The notes beneath the pieces are model-generated. The model was not told where the DNA came from. It was given only the letters and a program-made list of their open reading frames with translations, and did not search any database. DNA of 64,000 bases from Saprolegnia diclina VS20 (Eukaryota; Oomycota; Saprolegniomycetes; Saprolegniales; Saprolegniaceae), in the NCBI RefSeq assembly GCF_000281045.1, contig NW_008246095.1, positions 321,462-385,461 of the forward strand, written 5' to 3'. The first letter of the stretch is position 1. Every line of letters starts with the position of its first letter. Position numbers and translations under genes: made by a program. Positions 32,021 through 43,961 of this stretch are shown piece by piece.

Positions 32021-33610
32021 CACGACTGCCGTCAATCGAGGTTTCTATTTTCACTTCGCATCCAGCATTTTAACCAATCATAGGCTTCGATTTCGAAGAA
32101 TAGATGGACTTTTGACCAATCCCAGACTGCAACGTAGGGCACACACCCGTTGCGATCGACTCGGATAAGTGCGCGTGGTGTGTAACCGCACTTGGTCGAG
32201 TCGTAGCATTGCATGACGCTTCAAAGCTTGAAGGCGACCGACCGTGGCGACGACGACGACGGACAAGCAGTCGGTTGCTGCCTCTGCACACTCGCACGGA
32301 TGCCACGCCGAAGCATACGTGGACAGATCATTGTTCGTGGTGAAGAAAGCTTGTGGCAGTTGGAAGCCCAACATGCGTTGTATGCTTGTGGCTGGGCTCG
32401 TTCGAGCATGGACACGTGCAGTGACCTTGGCCTGGATAGCGTGCTTGGCTGCAGCAAGGTCCAGCAAGTTATCGGTCACGAGAGCGTCTCCTCGTGTCGT
32501 GAACATATCTTTTCGCAGCAGTCCTCTGTACAGAGTGATCGATGACCTTTCGACTGCTTCCTCGTCACCGAGTGCCAAAGTGCCCCCGAACGCCAAGGCA
32601 GCGCGTTCAATATACTACACAAGGAATACTGCTTTCGCTTGCGCCTCGTCGTGCATTGGCCAACCGGTTTATCCAAACCGCCACTGTGACAAGGTCAACG
32701 ACTTGGCCATACTGCGTATGACGAGAAAGCTGTCGTGTTCCGGGTGCAGTGGTCGCGGCTTCTCTGCTTCGCCCTCAAGTTCTTGACGTGAGCTCGTCGG
32801 AGTGGGATAGAACAAATGACGCCAGTCCATGTAACCTCGTCCACATCATTCATCCTTGGCTGGCTACGTTGGCAGATACAAGTACCGGACAACGTCGGTG
32901 GGCCTTCGTGCGCTGCACTTGGTGCTTGATGCATTTGATGGTCTCAGCGTCATGGGAAGTAGCCACCACTTGCCCCGTAGCACAGTAGCCTGGTTCGTCG
33001 CCAGTCGTTGCAATGACGCTACGACCGAAGACCGAAGAGCGCCAGAGCAAACGGAACTCATCGCGACAAGACTGCATCATCCATAGACACTTTACTAGAC
33101 ACTTCTCGACGCCCCTTCCAGTCGAAGGCTCTTGCGCCTTCGATGATATCTTCTTTCTTCTGGCACGAGCAACATCGGTACATTAGCGTTATCGGCCGCC
33201 ACGTCTTCGTCGTTATCGCAAGCATGTTTTTGCCATCACGCATTATTGGGTCACTCTTGCATAGTTACGCTGTCGAGTCTTTACCGTTCGGCTGTCAATG
33301 ACATGAGACCACTGGAGCCGACGAGGTCGGTGCTCAACAAGCACTTCCACGCTGCGCAACCTTGGCGTGTACGGCCTATGTACAAGGAACGCACAGCTTT
33401 GCACGCGCCGCCTCGGGGGCGGCCATTGAATTTCAGACATTCAAGTTGAAGCGTTGCTGCGACAGGCGAAGTTCGAAGCAGTCGATGGCAACTCCACACG
33501 AGGCGACCAATGAAATGAGCTTCGAACTTCCGTTGGGACTCTAAATTGAAACGGTGGCCCGCGAGTGAGGAGCTTCTAGTCATCAAAACACCAGCTCCTT
33601 GTACATAGCC
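32021..33610. other. Intergenic region with no supported gene
   Basis: About 1.6 kb without a recognisable family. One minus-strand frame of 172 codons at 32078-32596 (starting MAFGGTLALGDEEAV) has an amino-acid mix that could be coding, but no motif, no exon partner and weaker codon bias. I leave it as a possible remnant rather than a gene. The right end should hold the Ttd14 promoter. Confidence 0.45.
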
Positions 33611-35151
33611 ATGGCGCAGCAGTCCCCGTTCGCTACGTCCGAAGAGCCCGCGCCGATCCGCGCCCGGTCGGGCACCGTGCCCATGATGAGCTCGCTCACG
33701 CGCGGCGAGACCGAGTCGATCCCGATCTACAAGTTTGTGCTCACGGGCGGCCCGTGCGCCGGCAAGACGACGTCGCTCGAGCGCCTCTCGACCTACTTCC
33801 GGTACTTTTCGCCGCGCACGCTCGCCATGTACCACGATGGCCCTATCTAGAGAGCGTGGTTTCCGCGTCTACATGGTGCCCGAGGCCTCGACGCTGCTCC
33901 AGTCGGGCGGCGCCCATTTCTTGTACGCCAGCATCACCATTCTTCTTTTTCACATGGTCTGTTTGACGCATTAGGGACCTCAAGCCCACGGACATTATTA
34001 ACTTCCAGTGGGCCATTCTGTCGACGCAGATGCAGCTCGAAGACACGTTTGTGGCACTGGCACGGGACACCAAGCTGCCGTGCGTCATCCTCTGCGATCG
34101 CGGCGCCATGGACGGCTCGGCCTACATGGACCCGGAGGAGTGGGAAGATCTCAAGCTCCAGCACGACCTCGACACGGTCACGCTCCGCGATACGTACGTC
34201 GGCGATTGCTCGGACAAATGACACGATTCTCTGTCTAGTCGCTACAACGCGGTGTTCCACCTCGTGACGACGGCGAACGGCGCGCCCCAGTTTTACACGC
34301 TTGACAACAACGGCACGCGCATCGAAACGATCGAGCAGGCGTGCGCAGTCGACGAGCGCATCTGCCACGCGTGGATCGGCCACCCCAAGCTCTTTGTCTT
34401 TGGTATTATACGAGCTTCTTGGTAGCTTGTACGACTCTTGTATGTAGACAACTCGACGGGCTTTGAGAGCAAGATGCAGCGTCTCATCAACTGCGCTGCG
34501 ACGCTCACGGGTCTCCCGTCGACGGTCAAGTCGAGTAAGAAGTTCCTCCTCCGCTCGCTGCCGTCGCCCGCGTCCATGCCCGTCCACTGCGAAGAGTTCG
34601 AAGTCGAGAAGGTCTACCTCATGCCCCACCCGAGCGGTACCAAATGGCTCTGGATATGCACTAAGCTCTGAGATCCCGCGTGTATAGATGGCCCGGACGA
34701 CTATGTCTTTGTCCGCTGCCGCACGCAGTATGGCATTCCAGTCTACGGCATGACGACGGTCCGCACGATCGCCGGGACGGGCGAGCCGTACGTTTCAATG
34801 TTTCAAGTTCAGGCAATGTATCGTTGTCGTAGGGTGCATCTCAAGCGCGTGCTCTCGGCGCGCGAGTACACGTATGCGGTGCGCCACCGCGCCGACCCGA
34901 GCCGCCGCATCATCAAGCAGAAGCGCATCTGCTTCTTGTGGAAGAACCAGTCGTTCAACATCCACATCTACAAGGAGCCAATCGAGCTTGCGAGCCAAGG
35001 CATCGTGCACATCCAGGCAAGCATCGAGTCGACGGCGACCGTCATGATGCCGGGCTTCCTCGATACGGACGAAGAAATGGACGAGTCGCACCCGCTCTAC
35101 ACGGGCTACCACGTCTCGCTCAAGGAAATGGACATCCCCAACGTCTTGTAA
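33611..35151 (+). CDS. Ttd14-like P-loop NTPase with CYTH-like C-terminal domain
   Basis: Seven short exons. The N-terminal ATPase/kinase domain has the P-loop GGPCAGKTT (near 33746), then ERGFRVYMVPEAST, and CDRGAMDGSAYMDPEEW with the conserved CDRG(x)MD, followed by VTLRDTRYNAVFHLVTTANGA and a AWIGHP..DNS block. The C-terminal half (FEVEKVYLMPHPS to KQKRICFLWKNQSF) resembles the triphosphate-tunnel fold. This layout is that of Drosophila TRPL translocation defect protein 14, a GTP- and phosphoinositide-binding protein needed for TRPL channel traffic. The role in an oomycete is not known; regulated membrane-protein traffic is a guess. Each intron is GTAC..TAG and the reading frame joins exactly. 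Confidence 0.85.
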
Positions 35152-35585
35152 GCATTCAATTGACCAAGCCTCTCCGTATACAAACTGGCGTGTTCGAAGT
35201 TGTGCTTGGCATCGAAGGACTCGGACGCCAACCGTGGATGCAAGGCCCTTTGACGACGTCGTGATTGTCGATATAGCCCAGTTTCCATGGCATGCAGCCG
35301 AGCAAGCAAGTAGATCGAGGGCATTGAGAGGCTCCTTCACGTGGCGCTTCCCGATACTATATGGAGTGAAGGGACTGTAGGAAACAGTCGTTGACTTGAC
35401 AGCCAACATCGTGCGTTGAAGATTACTCGTTTGGCGAGTGAGATTCAGGTAGCCTTGGAGGTCTCCAACCCGGCACCAGGTCGCTCGCTACCCTAACACT
35501 TGGATGGCGTGGGCCAGTGCAACGTCCGCGATACCATTCGAAGAACAAATTATGCATTTCTTGTGCTCGTATATCGCAATGGTGA
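35152..35585. other. Intergenic region, convergent flanks
   Basis: Lies between the stops of the Ttd14-like and LRR coiled-coil genes. No supported gene or RNA. Confidence 0.5.
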
Positions 35586-36937
35586 CTACTTTTTCTTCTT
35601 TTTGGCTTTGGCTTCGGCTTTCAAGCGCGCTTCGTCCTCCTTGAGCTTGCGCGCAGCCTCCTTCTCGGCGATTTGCTTTTGGATGCGCGCGTGTTCTTCG
35701 CACTTGTGCCGCGCGGCCTCAATCGCGTCGCGCTCGTACTGGGCGTGGCGCGCGGCGGCGTTGTCGTCGTGCCATTTGGCGATCGTCTCGGCCTTCTCGA
35801 GCGCGCACTTGGCGTCGTACTTGGCATCCGCGTCGGCCGCGACCTGCTTCTTGAGTGCGTAAACCTTGGCTTGCATCTTGTCGTGGACAAGCCGATTCTC
35901 TTCGAGCTGTATCGCAATGACTTCGAGTTCCTTGTCAGCCATGGCGTTGCAGCCAATGTCTAGTGGATAAAGCCATGAAAGTATGGTATATTGTCTTTCA
36001 CAATATATGAATTCCATACCGAGCGCAATCACCGACTCGTTGAAGAGGAGCGCCTTGGAGAGCATCCGACCGGCCTCGACATTGAGCCCACAACGAAAAA
36101 AGTTGACCGACCGCAACGTCGTCGTGTTGCTAAAGACGTTGGAGCAGAGCACTTCAAAGCCCGAGAGGTCCACGGCATTGTCTAGTCCATGACGTTATTT
36201 CATCGTGCACTATAGATGGAGGATATGTCGTACTGTGGCTCGTGAGCGGGTTGGACTCGAAACTGATGGACGAAAGCACCTTGTTGGCGGCAAGCGCCGG
36301 GCCGATCACGAGAAGTGAACTCGCGTTAAAGTGGTTGGCTCCCAAGTCGAGTGTCTGCAGTGACCGGTTGTGCCGAAGGAGCCCCGCGACGGCCTCAGCC
36401 ACACTCTCGCCGAGCTCGTTGTTGGACAAGTCGAGAGTCAACACCGACTTGTTGGCTTCCATCGCGTGCAGAAAAGCGCGGCACGTGGCGTCATCGATGC
36501 CGCGCACCGTGAGACTCGCGTTCGTCTCGTGGGCGAGCACCTATTCAGCGAGTAGAGTAGCCAAGACTGTTGTCGGTCGAGTACCTGGTCGACAAGGATG
36601 CGCATCTTTGGGTTGGCAGCGAGCGCGGCCGAGTCCTCGGCCACAATCCGCTCGGCGCGCGCCGCCATCTCGTTCTTGTTCTTCTTGCGTCGATAGCGCT
36701 CCATGATCTTGGCGTACGCAGTCATTTGCGTGTTGAACTCGTCGTCAAACTTGCGCTGAAGAATCACGAGCGTGCTCGGGACGCTCTCGTGCGCAGGAAT
36801 GCCATACCGCATCATCTAGCAGACCCTCGGGGAGTATCATTCCTAGCCCATTCATTGTATGGTACCTCGGAGCGAATGTCCTCGATGCTCAAGAGGTTGG
36901 CTTCGCGCCGGTGCGGCTCCTCGGGCAGCAGGTCCAT
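35586..36937 (-). CDS. LRR protein with C-terminal Lys/Glu/Ala coiled coil
   Basis: Five exons. Upstream of 36937 the frame stays open to about 37084 but without ATG, so I start at MDLLPEEPHRREANLLS. The LRRs are of the ribonuclease-inhibitor/TCTE1 type ([51 protein letters not shown]). They are followed by a highly charged single helix (ELEVIAIQLEENRLVHDKMQ to the lysine-rich end). This pattern is found in flagellar LRR proteins such as dynein regulatory complex parts, but I cannot name an orthologue. A divergent IQ-motif gene starts at about 37088, leaving almost no space between starts, so the two must share regulation or one N-terminus is wrong. Confidence 0.75.
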
Positions 36938-37087
36938 TTGGCCGTTTTCAGAATGGCGCGTCGCTTGGCGCCAAAAACGAAACTCCGAGAGATGCTCTTG
37001 CCGCTCATCCCGCCGCCGCCGTCGCCCCCCCGGGACGAGTCGCCGCCGTGCGAGCCAGTGGTGCTTCCTACGTTGAACTTGCACAGT

Positions 37088-39176
37088 ATGCCATCACCGC
37101 GTCCGCTTCCCAAGCGGCAACCGCTGCCTGCAGCGACGTACGACTATGTGGCACCCATGAAATGCTTGCTTATGCGCAGTGGCTAGCGTTGTGCCCATGA
37201 CGACGCTACACAAGCGCCACGCGATCCCCGACGTGGTGCTCGACGTCGACGACTGCCACAACATGGCGGCCATCGCTGACGCGTTCGCCTCGTCGCTTGT
37301 GCGTCCGCTCGGCGCATGCAACCGCGGCTCATTCCGATGTTAGCACGCGATCAAGACAAGTTTGGCGCGCATCGATGCCACGATGCACATTTTCCAAGAC
37401 GAGGTCACCAAGATGACACCCACTATCGTGACCAGCTGCGTAGATGGCCGACGCCGACGACATGGTGCAGCTCATCCAACTGCGCTGCGCGCACGCCAAG
37501 GACATGTTTGCACGCCTTGTGCACGGCAGTGCAGTTACGATTCAACGCTGTCTGCGCGGGTTCTTTGGGCGATGTACGTTAGTGTCATACGGTTTCCAGG
37601 GAAGACTTTTGATTTAGTAGTCTTTCGACGCTGCATTGCAGACCGGGCGGCCCGCATCATCCAGCGTGTCGTGCGGCACCGTCGCGTGCGGCGTCTCGCG
37701 CATTATGTTGTCTTCAAGTCGACCATGGTCGTCCTAAGAGTACGACACGAGGTCTCATTTCGATGCAGGCGAACACGATTCTCGGTCTCCGGACATTCAA
37801 CAAATTTATGCGCGCGCACCCGGGAACGGACCCGTCGCTCGTGTACGACCAGATCCGCGCGTCGATCAAGATCCAGCAGCGCTGGCGGTCTGCGTTCCTC
37901 TTGGTGCGCGCGCGGCACGCCGAGATGGCCGCCGCACAGCACAAGGAGCGGTTGCGCCAGCGCCTCCAGCGGTTTCTCTATACCTTTTCCCTTGTGTACA
38001 ACATTGTCCGGTACGCCTCGCGTCCAGGTGGTGCCACGTCATATTAGACGTGTGTAGCTTTTGGCGCCGCGCCACGATTTTTCATTATTTTACCGTCCCA
38101 GCCTACAAGATTACGCGCAACAACATCCTCTCGGGGCTCCAGCGCTGGCGTCACGTCGCCATGTTCCGCTCGACGCGGCGTCAGGCGGTCTCGTTCCAGG
38201 GCTCGGACGCCTTCTCCAAGGCCGCCAGAGCGATTCACGCCGGCTCGTCGTTTGGCAAAGAGCCCAAGGTGCTGCGTCTACCGTTCCCATACGTTCGTCA
38301 AACGGCAATGTCGGACAGGCGTGGTACGCGCGACACTCGGTGCGCATGATGGACGATCGCGGCCGGCGCACGTCGACCTTTGCGTCGGTCGTCGAGGCGG
38401 CCATTGCGGCGCCGCCCAAGCTGCAACTGCAGTCGACGCACCGCACACTGTCGCTGCCCGGCACAATTGGCCTCGGCGAGTGGTCGGGTCAGGACGACAG
38501 CCACGACGTTCCGATCGTCGTCACGACCACACGGCTCTCGGTGACGACGGTGCCGGCCGAGTTTCACTTGTCGACGCCGCGCACAAAGCCGCCAAAGGAC
38601 CCGGTCCCCCGGAGCGTCGCCCGCCAAAAGCAAGTGCAGTTTGCGCAAACACTTCAGGACACCAACAAGCGGCGGCGTCTTGGTATGTATGGGAGACGAC
38701 AGCGATGCACCAACACTACGTGATAGCTGTCGCCGCGGCCAAGGCCAAGAAGGAGGCAGCTGCCGACATAGAGCTCCGCGCTCGCCAAGCAAAGACCGAC
38801 GCCGACAAGGTCCAGCGCTTGGAACGCATGAAGCAGCTCGAGGTACTACGAGTCCACCACGGTGCTGCCGTATGCATGCAAGGCGTGTTAGAATGACCTC
38901 GAGCAACGCCGCCTAACACGCCTTCGAGAGCAGCAGCGCAAGCGCGACGACGAGGTTGTCGCTTCTTTGAGTCCGGCAACCTTCATACGACGTGCATAGG
39001 CGCGTCTCAAAGCCGACCAAACATCCAAGATCCAAACGGCCAAGCTAAGAAGCACCGACCACCTCAGTTCCGCCACGCGGGGCATCCAACGCCGGCGCAC
39101 AAATCCAACTTCGGGATCCAGCGCACCCGAGTCGGCAGCAACAGAATCAGAGACGGGCAACCAGCGTGACGACTAA
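37088..39176 (+). CDS. IQ-motif protein with C-terminal coiled coil
   Basis: Around eight exons. The first exon (MPSPRPLPKRQPLPAA) joins across a GTAC..CTAG intron to VVPMTTLHKRHAIPD. At least three IQ-type calmodulin-binding segments follow (VTIQRCLRGFFGR, RIIQRVVRHRRVRR, IKIQQRWRSAFLLVRAR). The centre is basic and aromatic (FWRRATIFHYFTVPAYK), then comes a disordered Ser/Thr/Pro region (38260-38630) and a coiled coil (AKAKKEAAADIELRARQAK and on). The end is GNQRDD. The product is likely a cytoskeletal or flagellar calmodulin scaffold. I do not recognise a named family. The exon starting near 37442 (ADADDMVQLIQLRC) needs an unusually placed splice and is the weakest join. Confidence 0.7.
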
Positions 39177-39837
39177 GGACATGGTATGAAATAGTGTGGG
39201 AAGGCAGCCAAGACATGCACGTCATTGTCACTCGTCCAGGTCGAAAGGGGTGGGGTTGTTGCAACTTCTGCAGACAATTTCTGATTAAGGGATTTCTAAT
39301 TCAGAGATTCAAGGATTGGCGCTGTGCCGATTTATGTCAACAAGTTGACAGCATATCGGTAGAAGCTTCGTTTGAGTTTGAGTTTGGCGAGCCAAATGGG
39401 GTTTGGGAGCTCGTGGGACGACATGTACTGGTTCGCAGAAAGAGAAGCGGGGCCGCGAATCTTGACGGCCCTTTGCAAGCGGCTACTCGGTATCGAACAT
39501 TAAGAAGAGCCAATCGCTACGCGTCCAAGCACCGTCCAAGTAGCGTGAAGAACTATTCTCATGCGTCGCAGCCCAATCCAAGCACTGTTAGGCCCATGCA
39601 TGAGCTGGCAGTCTCTGACGGCGTGGGATGTCGCGTTGAACTTTGCTTTTCACCCAATCGCACGCGGCGCGCGCGTACCAGCTGCTTCTGATTGGCCCCA
39701 TTCCTTGCGCGTTACTGATTGGATGAAATATTTTCAGCGAATCACACGCGAGCTAGCGACGTGGGCGGCCGACGCACAGCTCGGCCATCGCCATTACCTG
39801 GCGCACCTCGAAGCTGCGATCTTTGCACTGTTGAAGC
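39177..39837. other. Intergenic region upstream of the F-box-like gene
   Basis: No gene supported. Contains an A/T-richer part with short direct repeats of GATT/TTTCT and GAGTTT words near 39275-39390. Confidence 0.45.
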
Positions 39838-41111
39838 ATGGCGAGCCAAGTCGCCGAGAGCTCACGCAGCGTGCAGCTGCCACGCAGCGCGCCGTCGGCC
39901 GCGTACACGCCGGTCCTCGTCACCATGAGCGAGGAGCTGGTACGACGCCATGACGCTGCCTCGTTTCATGATGCTCAAGTGGCACGGTAGATCCTCATGG
40001 TCTTTGGCTACCTCACGCCCGCGTCGATCCTTACGACGATGTACGCTGCATGTCGTGCGCTCACAACCACAGCTCATGTAGCGTAGGCAGCTCTCCAAGG
40101 AGTGGCGCGACATTTGCCGCTCGGACCGCCTTTGGTTGCCGCTGGTCCTTCGCCGTTGGCAGCTGCCTCCGCGCATGATGAAGCTGCACCGCTATGGCGT
40201 GCACTCGTACTTTGGCCTGTACCGGCATTTGCACATCTCGGAGCAGAAGCCTCACGGCCTCTACTCGACGGCTGTACGTGTGCTTGCCAATTCGACGCCC
40301 GCGCTCATGGCCTCGTTTGTTGGTTAGGACAAACCGACGTGGGGGCACAGCTACAACGGCGGCGTCGAGACCTGGTAGAGCCAAGTGTCATAGGCGGAAA
40401 CGTTCATGTATCCTGTGCGTAGGCTCACGCTCGGGCATCGTGCCGACTGCAAGACGCTCGCGATCGGCGCCAAGACGTACGTCCAGCTCCGCATCATCGT
40501 CCAGAACCTCTCGTCGTCGCATGTGCACATTGACGCTGCGGCCATCCAAGTACACTACAAGGATGGCTCCAAGCGGGCGGCGGTATGTCCCGACATAATC
40601 CTCTTCGGTCTTTTTGATGTCCCTGGCGTGTAGGTGGCTCGCCACCCGATGGCGCATGCCATGCTTCGCATGGAGCCGCGGGTGCTTGCGGCTAATGGCG
40701 TCGCGCCGGCCCTCGAAGCGTCGATCGTCGAAGGACGTGCGGTGCTTCGGTTCATGGACTATTGCGTCGTGGGCCTCTACGTCGAATGCGACGACGGCTG
40801 CGTCTTTGAGTCCGACTTTCTCGAGCAGTACGAGGAAGTGCGGCCGACGTGTACTCACATGTGGAGCTAGTGCGTTCGCCGTGTGGGTGCCCATGAAGCG
40901 GCGCGGCCACTGCAACGACCTCTCACGCTGCCGTTGTGCGCTGATTCCCGACCACTACCACCACTTTGGCTCGATCTTGAGCATCGTCGACGAGTCGGTC
41001 ATCTGGTCGCGCTACTCGGAGTTTGCTGGCGGCTTTATGGTGCTCAACTGCAAGGACCGCCTCGGCGGTGCTGCAGCCCACGGGTCGCTCCCGACGCGCT
41101 ACCTTCTCTAG
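39838..41111 (+). CDS. F-box-like protein with beta-rich C-terminal domain
   Basis: Five or six exons, starting ATG 39838. After a Ser/Pro lead the joined sequence gives an F-box: ILMVFGYLTPASILTT, then QLSKEWRDICRSDRLWLPL and RRWQLPP. F-box proteins tie substrates to SCF ubiquitin ligases through Skp1. The remaining residues form a region I cannot name, predicted beta-rich (TYVQLRIIVQNLSSSHVHIDA, VEGRAVLRFMDYCVVGLYVE, SVIWSRYSEFAGGFMVLN). This part is probably the substrate-binding side. The splices at 40326-40440 are the least certain. Neighbours give no clear hint of a substrate. Confidence 0.7.
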
Positions 41112-41549
41112 TCTTGTCCTCTCTTCCCTTCTTGATGTAAAGTGTGTGTCGTTGCTTTGCCAAGTGTCTGCACGCCCCATATTTATATGCATGTTCGGGT
41201 CGTGACGCCACCTCGGGCAAATGCAAGGTGAGTTTGAGCGTCTACCCCATAATCCACAGGACGACGACCAAGGAATGCGAGGACCGAACATTCACTTCGT
41301 GGTCGACATGTGCTGTGCCAAAATGCTGAGGAAGACGAAGACCATAAGTTCTGGCCTTGGGAAGACGTGGCGAATCTCCAGGAGAGATCCATGCGACTGG
41401 TGGTGCGGCGACACATTCGCGGGCCTTCGCACGGCCGTCAGATTATACAGTGGGGCATGCAGTCAGTAGTACATCACTGGTGACATAGAGTAAAGACGAG
41501 CGACGACCTCGTGGTCAACTCTCGGTCGTACAAACCGGTGTCCTTAGTG
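41112..41549. other. Intergenic region, convergent flanks
   Basis: Between the F-box-like gene stop and the 3' end of the minus-strand EF-hand gene. Nothing recognised. Confidence 0.45.
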
Positions 41550-43084
41550 TCATCTTGGCGTCTCTACATGCCGTAAGCTTCGTCTCGTGGTATCTCGTCG
41601 CAAGAAGGATCTGTCGTCACGTCGCTGGGGTCGACGATCGGCTTGGGGACGCTTGCCTCGGGTCGTATCGTACTTTGATTGCGTATTGTTGCAGTGTTGC
41701 CACGAGGCGTCGCCCGTCCTGGTGCTACGGCAGGTCCTACCATGGGAGCGCTTCTCGATCGAACAACACACTTGCTCGTTCAGCCCACCTGCCAGCGTCG
41801 TCTCGAGCAGAGGAGGTCCGTACTCGCTCGCCCCGTGGAGGCTCACGGCAGCGACTTGAATCGAGTACGTCGTTTCGGGTGTGAGCTTGACCAAGGTCGC
41901 TTGGAGCGGATTTGTCCCCGCGAGTTGCAAGCACGTCTTCTTGCCAGGCGCCGTCGCTTTGATCTTGAAGCCGGAAAGCGGCAGCGACTCGTTAAGCTTG
42001 GCACTTGCGGCCGTCCTAAGTACGAGCCATCAGCACCACATCGTTCGACGCATCCGCGACCACGTAATCGTGATGGACGTGGCAGTGATGAGCTTTGCGT
42101 CGACGCGTGGTGGCGGCGACGGCTCTAGCACATCATGACGCTGTCTGCAAGCTTGAGGAATGAGCCTACTGTCGCCAGCGATGGCTCGAAACGTATCGAG
42201 AACCGCCATGGACGACGTCACGTCGACGGCACTCAGCAGATGCTACTCGCTCAAGTGTAGGATCATATCTTTCTGGTTGACAAGCCATACCTCGGATTCG
42301 CGCAGCTTGGCGTCTGCGCCTTGCTACGCATGAGGTCGGACAACGTAGCAGTGCCCGAGGCTACCTCGAGAAGGTATTTGACAACAGACGTGTGTTCTTG
42401 CTGAGATGCAAAGAAGAGTGCAGTGCACCCTACTGCGTTGGTCGTATTGATTTTGGCCTTCTTCTCGATCTACATGTGCTTGCCGTCGCCCTCGCATGAG
42501 TCGCTTCCTACCAAGAGACGGCAAAGCGTGAGATGCCCTTGGTACGCGGCATAGTGCAGCGGCGTATTCATGTCCTATGGTTCATGGGGAGAATATTGTC
42601 ATCGCTCAGATGGACGCACGCCAAACTCGGTCGCATCGCGGTCATTGACAACGTCGTGCTCCAAGAGCCGCTCGACGACCGCGACGTCGCCTTTCCAACA
42701 CGCCGTGTGGATGTCCACATGGTAGCGCTGCTGCCCAAGCTCCTTGAGCCGACTCAGCGCCTTCTCGAGCTCGCCCGTCGCGCCGTCGCCGTCCAGATCA
42801 TCACCCGCCTGCTGCCACCACGCTGCAAACTCGTCCTATGCTACGCATCTGCCACGTCATTCAAGCCAAGGTCAGTGTACGTAAGAGATGACGCCGTTGC
42901 CGTCTTTGTCCAGTAGCTTCAAAGCGGCTTGAAATTCGTCGGGCGACAGGATCCCACCAAGGCTCTCGACAAGCTCGAGGAGCTCAGACGCGTCAATCGA
43001 ACCGCTCCCGTCGGCGTCAAAAGCAGCAAACGCCGCACGGATGGTCTCGTCGTCGCTGGGTGCGCACGTCGGCTGCGGGGCCAT
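41550..43084 (-). CDS. EF-hand / ankyrin / fibronectin-III protein
   Basis: Five or six exons. An EF-hand pair opens the protein: AFDADGSGSIDASELLEL, with ligands D, D, S, S and E, and LLDKDGNGVISYDEFAAWW across an intron (42836-42880). Ankyrin repeats follow (HTACWKGDVAVVERLLEHD, NTPLHYAAYQGHLTLCRLLV, CTALFFASQQEHTSVVKYLLE). The last part contains a fibronectin-III-like segment (ITITWSR, LSGFKIKA, LVKLTPETTYSIQVAAVSLHGASEYGPPL). It should be a cytosolic calcium-responsive scaffold. The function is not known. The exact stop is uncertain: after the FN3 strand GPPLLETTLA the frame runs into low-likeness sequence to 41550. Confidence 0.72.
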
Positions 43085-43961
43085 GCTTTGCTTGCAGTTA
43101 CAATTTCATTGCTGAAACCATCCATGACGCTCTTGATATGGATCGCCAGGCATGCATACTGGTTCTATCGTGGCTTTCGGTGCACACAACCTCGTCGCAC
43201 CGTATCAAGTGTACTAGGTCCATACCCTCGGACGTGGGTTTGAGTTTCGCACCCAAGTTTGCCGTCAGCTACTTCTACAACCACTGCAGCCACTCTCTGA
43301 TCTCGTGTGTCGGCATTCAATGCGCAGTAGTATCCGAAACATCGTTGTTGCCTCGGCACTCGTCGTCGTCTTCTTATTTCCCGAGTCGGTTCTTATTGGC
43401 ATGCAAGCAATCACCTCCACCCAAGAGAACATCTCCCAATATGCACCCAGGTCCCTGCCCATGTCCAGGCTCCAATGAAACCTCATAGGAAAGCCTCTCG
43501 ATCCCCGCGTCGGCGTTGGTTTCACACGAGATTCGCCACCGATTCGTTTCAAAATACTGTACCTTGCAGAAGCAGCCAACCCTCCGAGAGACCAAGTCGT
43601 CCAAGAGCTGAACCGGAAGGGTACCTCGTCGCGTTTGCACCAACACCCAAACCCTATACATAGTATATGTCTTTATCATCGTAGTACGAGCGAGCTCGTT
43701 GACGCCCTCGACTTGATCTTGCGATCTTCGAGCGGGCCAAAAATAGGCCGGCGCAACCGACCAATCAGCGCCCGTGTGGCCACCGCCTGCTTTTTATTCC
43801 GCAGCAAAATACAAAACCAACCGGGTCGAATTACTTGGCTTTTGTAAGGAGGAGCCGAATGGATGTAAAAAATACGACTGGCTGGTGCAAAAAATTATCG
43901 TGAGCTGGGCGTTCGACGGAATCCAAGTTGCCAGTCGGACGCAACAAGCAGCAGCAGCAGC
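43085..43961. other. Intergenic region, divergent flanks
   Basis: Promoter side of two divergent genes. No supported ORF. The part just before 43962 has a CAGCAG run that continues to the ATG. Confidence 0.5.
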
